This document shows positions 1-5,466 of a stretch of DNA of 7,795 nucleotides, one piece after another (the first letter of the stretch is position 1; every line of letters starts with the position of its first letter). The stretch spans positions 1 through 7,795 of the forward strand of contig JBMNTV010000075.1 of assembly GCA_050945915.1 (NCBI GenBank), given 5' to 3'. The stretch comes from CALNBC01 sp050945915. GTDB taxonomy: Bacteria; Bacillota; Clostridia; Christensenellales; CALWSW01. The notes below the pieces were generated by a model. That model saw nothing but the letters and a program-made list of their open reading frames with translations, was not told the DNA's origin and did no database searches. The position numbers and the translations under genes were made by a program.

Positions 1-256
1 ACTCCCTACCCGGGGAGCCAATCGGCCCCGATGTGGACTGTATACTCCCGTCGGGGTCTGCTTCTATTTTTGGCACGCAAAGCTCCATGGCGTGTCGTAA
101 TCGTCGATCTAACTGGGCGTGTTCGCGCTGCTGGTGCTGTTTGGCGCAAACACCTTCTCCGGTACGCTGGCTCTGCCCACCGCTGGGCTGTGCATCATCA
201 ACGCTGTGGTAGTCGCACTGACGGCGAGGGCGAATGGCGGATATACGACGGTGTGA
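1..256 (+). pseudogene. Disrupted 3' end of a probable membrane protein (5' end outside window)
   Basis: From about 116 to the TGA at 254-256 one frame encodes a hydrophobic tail of about 46 residues containing FALLVLFGANTFSG and later LCIINAVVVALTA, consistent with one or two membrane segments at a protein's C-terminus. That frame is closed just upstream by stops at 98-100 and 110-112. The neighbouring frame (codons starting at position 1) stays open from the window edge to 264, so a single frameshift near 110-118 could join the two into one protein. No start codon with a ribosome binding site is visible, so the gene would begin outside the window. I do not recognise the family. It could be a true pseudogene, an assembly indel, or non-coding DNA with a chance hydrophobic frame. 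The terminator at 289-313 would fit as its transcript end. Confidence 0.3.
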
Positions 257-288
257 AAGCATAAATATGAAGAGCAGCGAAGACGAGC

Positions 289-313
289 AAAGTGCCCCTT
301 TAGGGCGCTTTTT
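289..313 (+). terminator. Intrinsic terminator
   Basis: Arms AAAGTGCCC (289-297) and GGGCGCTTT (303-311) pair over 9 bp with one G-U pair and a 5-nt loop. The descending arm runs into TTTTT (309-313). It separates the disrupted frame at the window start from the gene at 391. Confidence 0.75.
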
Positions 314-390
314 GACTATTGTAGCAGAAGGAAAAAGCATAATTTCGATGAACTAATCAATGATTCCTTTATTCCGCAACAGGAGGGACC

Positions 391-1305
391 ATGAAAAAGC
401 AGCTTAACATCCGCTGGGACGTGCGGGACGCCACTGGGTACCTGTTTTCCTTCGCAAAGTCTTTATCCTGCGCAATCAAACACAGCCCGTGGCGGGAGTT
501 CGCCGAGGACATTGTCGCCACCAGCGGCTTTGCCTTCCGTATGTGGGTCAGCCACGACCTTTGCCCCTCCGCCACCAGCATATGGGAGTTTGACCGCCAA
601 AAGCCCTGGGTGGAGAACGGTGGGCTGGTGTGCAATTACGTCGGCCGGTGCTGGGGAGAGGATCAAATCGAGGAAACTCGGAGGCTGCAAGCGCTGGAAG
701 CCATCAAGACCTCCGTCGACGCGGGCGTTCCCGCCGTCGTGTGGGACATTGGTATCCCCGAATGGGGGCTGGTCACCGGCTACGACGATGAGTCGCAGCT
801 GTTCTTTGTGCTGCCGGTTAACGCGAACGCGCCGCAGTTGATGCCCTTTGACGCGCTGGGAAAGGGGGAAATCCCCATTTTATCTGTGCTGACTGTTACA
901 GGCACTACGGAAAAGCCCCAGGAGGCCATCCTGCGGCACACCATGCGCCTCGCGGTGCAACACCTGACGGGTCAGGAATGGTGCGACAATGAAAAGGGCC
1001 TTGCCGCCTACGACGCGCTGATCCGCGTTTTTTCCGAGCGCCCGGAGTCCACCGCCTTCTGGAATGCCGAATACTTTCTTGGCACCCACGGAGCGTTAAA
1101 GGAGTACGCGTGGAAATACTTTGAAAGGTGCGGCGAAAACGTGCTCGCCGAGCTTTACCGCGCAGTGTTTGACGATTGGATGCGCGCATTCGAGCTGTTG
1201 CGAACGGGCGGCGAAAACGTCGCAGCAGACATCGTGAAACTACTCCAGACCGCCCACGAAAACGAGAGTTTGGCGGTGGAAATCATGCAAAGGTGCATCG
1301 CCTGA
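391..1305 (+). CDS. BtrH-N/papain-like (C39-like) hypothetical protein
   Basis: The product is 304 aa with no signal peptide or membrane segment, so probably cytoplasmic. The start is set by AGGAGGG at 381-387, 3 nt before the ATG. Residues about 105-140 carry the best signature: a DAGVPAVVWD strand, then PEWGLVTGYDDE (123-134). That is the pattern of papain-like folds (BtrH N-terminal and C39-like proteins), where a pocket strand leads into an H/G-x-x-x-GYDD turn. The stretch SGFAFRMWVSHD (about 45-56) followed by CPS also fits that group. The C-terminal part from about 180 is helical, with GLAAYDALIRVF (about 204-215), as in DUF4872-like tails. A catalytic Cys-His pair is not evident: C27 and H31 lie near the N-terminus, but the position before GYDD is Gly/Thr rather than His. 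It may therefore be an acyltransferase-like or non-enzymatic binding protein. It has its own terminator upstream and no operon partner. The family assignment is from memory of motifs. Confidence 0.72.
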   Translation: MKKQLNIRWDVRDATGYLFSFAKSLSCAIKHSPWREFAEDIVATSGFAFRMWVSHDLCPSATSIWEFDRQKPWVENGGLVCNYVGRCWGEDQIEETRRLQALEAIKTSVDAGVPAVVWDIGIPEWGLVTGYDDESQLFFVLPVNANAPQLMPFDALGKGEIPILSVLTVTGTTEKPQEAILRHTMRLAVQHLTGQEWCDNEKGLAAYDALIRVFSERPESTAFWNAEYFLGTHGALKEYAWKYFERCGENVLAELYRAVFDDWMRAFELLRTGGENVAADIVKLLQTAHENESLAVEIMQRCIA

Positions 1306-1315
1306 AACGGCAGGA

Positions 1316-1495
1316 ATGTTGCGCTTTCGGAAAGCTCTATCATCAAACGAGGAGGCGTGGAGCAGGGCGCGCAAAAAAGGTGACCTCGAGCGATTCTTTG
1401 CCGGGCTTGTAGAACTGCAAAGATATCGAAAGCCAATTAACGGGACCTTCTTCCATGCCGATAAAATCCCAAATCCACCGAAAAATCCATCTTGA
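1316..1495 (+). CDS. Possible small basic hypothetical protein or gene remnant (59 aa)
   Basis: An ATG at 1316 opens a 59-codon frame to TGA at 1493-1495, beginning 10 nt after the preceding gene stops. The product is strongly charged. It has a KALSSNEEAWSRARKKGD segment, then RFFAGLVELQRYRKPING and a proline-rich end (IPNPPKNPS), a composition more protein-like than random. No family is recognised. The start is poorly supported: AGGA sits directly against the ATG instead of 5-9 nt away. The frame may therefore be the 3' remnant of a larger lost gene, translated by coupling, or chance. Confidence 0.25.
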   Translation: MLRFRKALSSNEEAWSRARKKGDLERFFAGLVELQRYRKPINGTFFHADKIPNPPKNPS

Positions 1496-1535
1496 AGTTT
1501 GGATATCTCTCGCAGCGGTTCGCCTCCACCATTTG

Positions 1536-1576
1536 ATACAGCCAAAGCTAAACTCATGGTTAAACTTTGGCTGTAT
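1536..1576. repeat. 12-bp perfect inverted repeat, possible terminator
   Basis: ATACAGCCAAAG (1536-1547) is the exact reverse complement of CTTTGGCTGTAT (1565-1576), separated by 17 nt. On the + strand it is followed by GCTTTTAATTAA, a weak T-run, so it may act as an intrinsic terminator for transcripts from 391 or 1316. The long loop and AT-ending stem make it a poorer terminator than the others here. It could instead be a site or end of a small mobile element. Confidence 0.6.
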
Positions 1577-1654
1577 GCTTTTAATTAAGAATCTACTAAT
1601 AACAAAGATATTTATAATGATCAAAAGTCATAAAATCAAGCAAGTCTGGCGTAA

Positions 1655-1771
1655 CAGCGGATGTCTGCAATGATCGAAACTGCATCTTTTGCCGCTCGAT
1701 TTAAACCCGCAATCGCAGCCGGTACTAAATCCGGTACTAAATTCGGTAAAGATAACGAAGAGAAGTTATAA
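1655..1771 (+). pseudogene. Possible remnant of a site-specific integrase C-terminus
   Basis: Just after an in-frame TAA at 1652-1654, an open frame runs to the TAA at 1769-1771. It encodes a 38-residue basic tail with SFAARFKPAIA, then GTKSGTKFGKDNEEKL. Tails rich in repeated Gly-Thr-Lys after the last helix are common at the C-termini of phage/ICE tyrosine recombinases in Firmicutes, so I infer a scrap of such a gene. The catalytic domain is absent, no ribosome binding site precedes the ATGs at 1661 and 1670, and the repeat comes from the 12-bp tandem duplication in the DNA. Chance remains quite possible. Confidence 0.2.
1719..1742. repeat. 12-bp tandem direct repeat, two exact copies
   Basis: CCGGTACTAAAT occurs twice head to tail (1719-1730 and 1731-1742), followed by a degenerate partial third unit, TCGGTAAA. 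If the frame is coding, the unit adds Ser/Ala-Gly-Thr-Lys each time. It could be slippage or a binding site. Confidence 0.8.
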
Positions 1772-1872
1772 AGCATCGTCTTTATCCGTCGTCTGGGGTG
1801 TGCGGGCCAACCCAGCATTGATTGTGCGATTGTTCCAGATGAAGAGCCGCCTCTGGAGCCACACTCTTCATC

Positions 1873-1901
1873 GTGACGATACTTTGCAGATGTGATATAA
1901 T
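1873..1901 (+). promoter_or_regulatory. Promoter of the GntR regulator gene
   Basis: GTGACG (1873-1878, matching TTGACA at four positions), a 17-bp spacer and a perfect TATAAT (1896-1901). Transcription would start about 1908, leaving a leader of roughly 28 nt that contains the AGGAG at 1925-1929. Confidence 0.7.
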
Positions 1902-1935
1902 ATTCAAGAAATACTCATTGGTACAGGAGTAGGGC

Positions 1936-2640
1936 ATGAGTTCAGGAAACCACAGGCTAGACGACTACTTAAGGGAAAAAATAGTATCCGGCGAATGGAA
2001 GGTGGGGGACCGCATTCCAACGGAAGTGCAGCTGGCTGAACGATTCTCCATCAGCCGGGGAACCGTGCGCACGGTCATTATGCAGTTGGTTGGCGAAGGT
2101 CTGCTTTATCGAATTCAGGGAAAAGGAACTTATGTAGCTGCTCCGCGCACCCATATGCCCTTCCAGGGGCTTGGGCTCAGGGCGCAGATGGATGAAAAGC
2201 TGCACGTTTTTGTCGTACGGGTAGCGAAGGCAGAGCTGGTTAAGCCGCCGGAATGGGTGGCTGCGGAAATGAAGGTCAGCCCGAACACAAAACTGTTCTG
2301 CCTGGAGCGCGCGCGTTACCGTTCCATACCGGATAGTACACCCTGCATCTATCAATACGATTGGATGCTGCCCGAACTTGCGGAAGGCCTGGACTTGAAC
2401 GCCCTGGTGTTGGGCCGCCTGAGCACACAGCTGGAAAAAAACCACGGCATCAAGCCCGCTCGAGTGCGTGAATGGATAGAAGCGGCAGGAGCAACTGCTC
2501 TGGAGGCATCCGAACTTAAGATAAGCGTTGGAGCCCCTGTGCTACTTATCGATATGCTTGCCATGAACGAAAGGGACGAACCCTATCTGATGACAAGGTT
2601 CACAATGTTGCCCACCCTTCTCAGGCTTTCTTTCGGATAA
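1936..2640 (+). CDS. GntR family transcriptional regulator, HutC/UTRA type
   Basis: A DNA-binding repressor or activator of 234 aa, the usual length for the HutC subfamily. The N-terminal winged helix-turn-helix spans about residues 8-68: LREKIVSGEWKVGDRIPTE (12-30), the recognition helix SISRGTVRTVI (38-48) and the wing QGKGTYV (61-67). A UTRA ligand-binding domain follows at about 80-230, with the typical KLFCLERARYRS strand and IYQYDWMLP segment. UTRA domains commonly bind phosphorylated sugars, polyols or related small molecules. The start is supported by AGGAG at 1925-1929, 6 nt before the ATG. The gene has its own promoter and terminator and lies directly upstream of the aldolase-kinase-dehydrogenase operon, so that operon is its likely target (inference). 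The C-terminus ends in MTRFTMLPTLLRLSFG rather than the common YYRGDRY-like ending. Confidence 0.93.
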   Translation: MSSGNHRLDDYLREKIVSGEWKVGDRIPTEVQLAERFSISRGTVRTVIMQLVGEGLLYRIQGKGTYVAAPRTHMPFQGLGLRAQMDEKLHVFVVRVAKAELVKPPEWVAAEMKVSPNTKLFCLERARYRSIPDSTPCIYQYDWMLPELAEGLDLNALVLGRLSTQLEKNHGIKPARVREWIEAAGATALEASELKISVGAPVLLIDMLAMNERDEPYLMTRFTMLPTLLRLSFG

Positions 2641-2701
2641 GCTGTTGTTTGGTGTTGTATTGCCATTATAGGTTAATGAAATCAAATTCAATTCAGTGGA
2701 T

Positions 2702-2727
2702 GAGGAAGCTTTAGCAGCTTCCTTTTT
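2702..2727 (+). terminator. Intrinsic terminator after the GntR gene
   Basis: AGGAAGCT (2703-2710) pairs with AGCTTCCT (2716-2723) around a 5-nt loop, followed by T-rich sequence to 2727. It isolates the regulator gene from the operon downstream. Confidence 0.85.
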
Positions 2728-2804
2728 CCGTTCCATGCACTGATTGATACTCAGATTATGAAAGCCCAGTCACAGTGAACATCAAGTGGGATAAAGACAA
2801 ACAA

Positions 2805-2899
2805 TGTAGAACAATAAAAAGGTATTGCATTAGATTTCGCGATAAGCTATAATATGTTCAACAATAATCACACAAATCTAGTAGAAGTTCAACCATTAT
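2805..2899. promoter_or_regulatory. Three related 13-bp elements around the operon promoter; candidate operators
   Basis: TGTAGAACAATAA (2805-2817) lies just upstream of the -35 box. TGTTCAACAATAA (2855-2867) lies just downstream of the -10 box and differs from it at two positions. A third element, GTTCAACCATTAT (2887-2899), differs from GTTCAACAATAAT (2856-2868) at two positions, and the two starts are 31 bp apart, about three helical turns. The arrangement suits repressor binding, with the adjacent GntR protein as first candidate. The elements are direct rather than palindromic, which is unusual for GntR operators, so the assignment is inference. Confidence 0.4.
2825..2853 (+). promoter_or_regulatory. 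Promoter of the aldolase-kinase-dehydrogenase operon
   Basis: TTGCAT (2825-2830), a 17-bp spacer and a perfect TATAAT (2848-2853). Transcription would begin near 2860, giving a leader of about 220 nt before the aldolase ATG at 3080. It is flanked by similar GTTCAAC-type elements that could be operators. Confidence 0.8.
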
Positions 2900-2973
2900 T
2901 CGTCTGGTCTTTCTCTCTCGCATCGTATCGAAAACATGTTGTTGTACCCAATTCGCAATGCCGTGAACCCAAT

Positions 2974-3072
2974 CATTTCTAAGGAGGGCGAGCCACAAGC
3001 GCTGTTCATCCCGGATCGTAGAAGCCTTTGTTGTAAACCCATGCGGGATTCATAGAACCATTTCTAAGGAGG
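2974..3072 (+). repeat. Duplicated Shine-Dalgarno region in the operon leader
   Basis: CATTTCTAAGGAGG occurs at 2974-2987 and, with one extra matching context (GAACC just before), at 3059-3072. Only the second copy is followed by a start codon at proper distance (ATG 3080, 7 nt). The first has no ATG, GTG or TTG within range. The frame after the first copy is open for about 25 codons up to TAG at 3053-3055 but lacks a start. Confidence 0.8.
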
Positions 3073-3079
3073 ATATGTA

Positions 3080-3799
3080 ATGCTGGACTTTTCAAAAATG
3101 ACACAAAGGGATTTTGGCAAGTGCTTTGACTATGCCATCCTGCGCAAAGACATTACCGAGGCCGAAATCCGCAAGGAATGCAAGGTAGCAATCGAATACG
3201 ACTGCCATGCATTTTGCTTTGGCTCAACGTATTGGATTCCGGTGGTGGCGGAGGAGCTGGCGGGAACCGACGTCTTGGTGGGGGCGGGAATTGCCTATCC
3301 TTACGGCAACCAGACCAGTACCGTCAAGTGCTTTGAAACCGAAGAAGCCGTCCGGCTGGGGGCTACATCCTTGGATAACAGCATGAACCTCCACGACCTT
3401 AAGGACAAAAAGTACAACAAGATTCTCCAGGAGTTCAAAGACTTTGTGAAAGCGGCTCAGGGCGTAGAGACCAAGATGATCATCGACGTCGCCTTTTTGA
3501 CCGATGAAGAGATCGCTACCGCCTGCAAACTGATCGCCGAAGCGGGGATCGGCTGGGCAAAATCCGCCACCGGTCAGTGGGACGGGCCCTCCATCGAACA
3601 GGTGCTCATCATGGTGAATACACTCAAGGGGACCAACACCAGGGTCAAGGTATCGGGAGTCAAGTTCCCCCATGCTCAAAATGCCTATGCCTATCTGCTG
3701 GCCGGCGCAGAGCTTCTTGGTACGCGAGCGGCACCGAAGATTATCCAATCTCTTGACATTTTCAGAAAAATCGGAATGGTTCCTGCCTATCAGGGCTGA
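3080..3799 (+). CDS. DeoC-like class I aldolase
   Basis: A 239-aa TIM-barrel aldolase of the DeoC/LacD superfamily. DERA cleaves 2-deoxyribose 5-phosphate to glyceraldehyde 3-phosphate and acetaldehyde through a lysine Schiff base. Conserved here are the EAEIRKEC helix (27-34), the GAGIAYPYG strand/turn (68-76, IGFPxG in DERA), Asp99 in SLDNSMN (EIDMVIN in DERA), the Schiff-base Lys161 in WAKSATG (FVKTSTG) and the second Lys190 in VKVSG (VKASG). Lys161 to Lys190 are 29 residues apart, as in Bacillus DERA. Altered are DHT to DYA near the start, GG-I-R to GVKF after Lys190, and GTSS to GTRAAP near the end; the last two normally hold the phosphate. The fold and chemistry are thus well supported, but the substrate is probably different. 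AAGGAGG at 3066-3072 sets the start, and the codon overlaps an ATGTAA start-stop pair at 3075-3080. It is the first gene of the operon. Confidence 0.88.
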   Translation: MLDFSKMTQRDFGKCFDYAILRKDITEAEIRKECKVAIEYDCHAFCFGSTYWIPVVAEELAGTDVLVGAGIAYPYGNQTSTVKCFETEEAVRLGATSLDNSMNLHDLKDKKYNKILQEFKDFVKAAQGVETKMIIDVAFLTDEEIATACKLIAEAGIGWAKSATGQWDGPSIEQVLIMVNTLKGTNTRVKVSGVKFPHAQNAYAYLLAGAELLGTRAAPKIIQSLDIFRKIGMVPAYQG

Positions 3800-3902
3800 A
3801 AACGATTCTACGGACCACACTTCTCCCAAATTAAATGGTTTCCCATGCATCTCAAGCATTCAACCAAAATCACTCATTTCAAAAAGAAAAGGAGAGACAA
3901 AA

Positions 3903-5426
3903 ATGAGCAAGTACCTGGTTGGAATCGATGCCGGAACCACCGGCTGCAAGTCCTGCGTGTTCGATGAGAGGGGCAACATTCTTGGAAGTGCATATCAGGA
4001 ATACCCCTGCTATTACCCCAAGCCGAGCTGGGTCGAACAAAGCCCGGACGACATGGTTCCCGCTGTATTCAATACCTGCAAGCAGGCTATTGAGAAATCC
4101 GGAGTCGACAAAAAGGATATCATCGGCCTGGGCATGTCCACCCAGGGTTCCGTTATCGCCATGATGGATAAGGACGATAATTTGCTTCGCCCCTTCCTTA
4201 GCTGGCAGGACATCCGCGGCGGCCAGGCTGCGATCGACGAGGTCATCAGCCACATTTCTCGCGAAGAATTCTACAAGATAACAGGCGACCCGCTTGGCCT
4301 GTTGTTCAGCATTACAAAGCTTCTTTGGCTGCGTCAGAACGAACCGGAAAACTGGGAAAAATGCGCACATATCCTCGACCAGCAGGACTATTTCCTCCGC
4401 CTTTTCGGCGCGGACGGCTATTACACCGACACGGCCACCGCAAGTCGCAACGGAATGATGGACATCGACAACCTGTGCTGGTCGCAAGAACTCCACGATA
4501 TCATCGGGCTGCCGCTGGAGAAGCGTTCCGTCATCGTCAAGGAACCAGGCAAGATCATGACCCATATGCCTGCGGATATCGCCGACAAAATGGGCCTGCC
4601 TGCAGGATGCCCGGTGGCGATGTGCACCTTTGACCAGAACTGCAACACCTTCGGCGCTGGCGGGGTGGACGATGGCATCGCCATCATGGTCATGGGCACC
4701 TTTGGATCCTGCTTCGTCGTTTCGGACAAGTCAATTCGTGACCCGAACGGCAAGCTGGTGGTCAAGCCCAACCACGGTGTGGGTAATTACACCATCGAGG
4801 CATTCTCGAACACCTGCGCTTCAAGCTATCGTTGGTATAGGGATACCTTCGGCGATTTTGAAAAGGCCGAGGCAGCCAGGCAAGGGCGCGATGCCTATGA
4901 TCTCATCAACGAACAGATTGCGACCGTGCCTCCGGGGGCGAACGGGATTACCTTCCTTTCATACCTCCAGGGTGCTTCGGGTGCAAAGATCAACGATAAA
5001 GCCCGCGGCACCTTCATCGGAATGACCATCGGTACCACCAAGGCGGAAATGGCTCGCGCGGTCATGGAGGGCATCTGCTATGAGATGTATGAGATCGTCC
5101 TGGCAGAGCAAAAAGCAGGAATCAACTTGAACGGAATCCGCCTGACCGGCGGTGCGGCCAAGTCCCCCCTCTGGTGCCAGATGCTGGCGGATATCACGAA
5201 GCAGCCCATTTCTGTGTTGAAATGCGGTGAAACCGGATGCCTGGGCGCTGCGCTGTACGCCGGCATCGGAACCGGTCTTTACACGGACTGCCACGATGCG
5301 GCACGCAAGGCTGTGCAGCTGACAAAGACCTACACCCCCAATCCGGATAACTTCCAGACATACGAAAAAGCGTTCCAGCGTTTCTGCGATGTTTATGACG
5401 CTTTGGAAAAAGGAAAGATTTTTTAA
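3903..5426 (+). CDS. FGGY-family carbohydrate kinase (xylulokinase/LsrK-like)
   Basis: A cytoplasmic ATP-dependent sugar or polyol kinase of 507 aa, the normal length for FGGY proteins. The N-terminal domain opens with the phosphate-1 loop YLVGIDAGTTGCK (4-16), then GLGMSTQGSVIAMMD and LSWQDIRGG in the substrate-side region. The presumed catalytic base is Asp244 in CTFDQN. The C-terminal domain has the phosphate-2 motif MVMGTFGS and the adenosine motif GGAAKSPLWCQMLAD (from 416). The middle segment SSYRWYRDTFGD and VPPGANG recall xylulokinases and the AI-2 kinase LsrK. Sequence reading cannot fix the substrate. The start is set by AGGAGAG just upstream (about 3890-3896); an in-frame ATG at 3672 inside the aldolase is rejected. 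It follows the aldolase by 103 nt and precedes the dehydrogenase by 40 nt, with no terminator between, so it is probably co-transcribed. Confidence 0.92.
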   Translation: MSKYLVGIDAGTTGCKSCVFDERGNILGSAYQEYPCYYPKPSWVEQSPDDMVPAVFNTCKQAIEKSGVDKKDIIGLGMSTQGSVIAMMDKDDNLLRPFLSWQDIRGGQAAIDEVISHISREEFYKITGDPLGLLFSITKLLWLRQNEPENWEKCAHILDQQDYFLRLFGADGYYTDTATASRNGMMDIDNLCWSQELHDIIGLPLEKRSVIVKEPGKIMTHMPADIADKMGLPAGCPVAMCTFDQNCNTFGAGGVDDGIAIMVMGTFGSCFVVSDKSIRDPNGKLVVKPNHGVGNYTIEAFSNTCASSYRWYRDTFGDFEKAEAARQGRDAYDLINEQIATVPPGANGITFLSYLQGASGAKINDKARGTFIGMTIGTTKAEMARAVMEGICYEMYEIVLAEQKAGINLNGIRLTGGAAKSPLWCQMLADITKQPISVLKCGETGCLGAALYAGIGTGLYTDCHDAARKAVQLTKTYTPNPDNFQTYEKAFQRFCDVYDALEKGKIF

Positions 5427-5466
5427 CCATGCGCGATACGGTCGGCCTTCACAACAGGAGTACAGA

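Larger units (their letters stand above)
1306..1872. other. Gene-poor intergenic stretch with possible mobile-element scar
   Basis: About 570 bases without a convincing gene. It holds the weak 59-codon frame above, a 12-bp inverted repeat (1536-1576), an AT-rich block around 1577-1640, a short open frame (1655-1771) with Gly-Thr-Lys repeats, and a 12-bp tandem repeat (1719-1742). No complete transposase or integrase, tRNA or rRNA is seen. The mix of scraps is consistent with decay of an inserted element, but none of them is diagnostic. Confidence 0.4.

Noticed and set aside
312..343. Possible promoter TTGACT/CATAAT before the gene at 391
   Set aside because: The spacer is about 20 bp, too long for a confident call, and no better -35/-10 pair was seen in the short gap.
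267..359. 30-codon frame starting at ATG 267
   Set aside because: It runs through the terminator hairpin, has no ribosome binding site and no recognisable sequence.
2981..3055. Leader peptide after the first AAGGAGG
   Set aside because: The frame is open for about 25 codons but has no ATG, GTG or TTG at workable distance from the Shine-Dalgarno sequence.
2860..3079. Riboswitch or T-box in the operon leader
   Set aside because: No motif of a riboswitch class known to me is visible, and there is no terminator hairpin with a T-run before the aldolase. Only a 6-bp ATCCCG/CGGGAT pairing was seen.
3672..3902. Extended kinase start at ATG 3672
   Set aside because: It would lie inside the aldolase gene and add 77 residues before the normal FGGY start motif. 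The ATG at 3903 has a ribosome binding site and puts the GIDAGTTG loop at the usual distance.
3879..4565. Long minus-strand frames opposite the kinase, aldolase and dehydrogenase
   Set aside because: They are shadows of strongly recognised plus-strand genes, without ribosome binding sites or family motifs.
5389..5466. Extended dehydrogenase start at ATG 5389
   Set aside because: It overlaps the kinase end and has no ribosome binding site; ATG 5467 has AGGAG at the right spacing.
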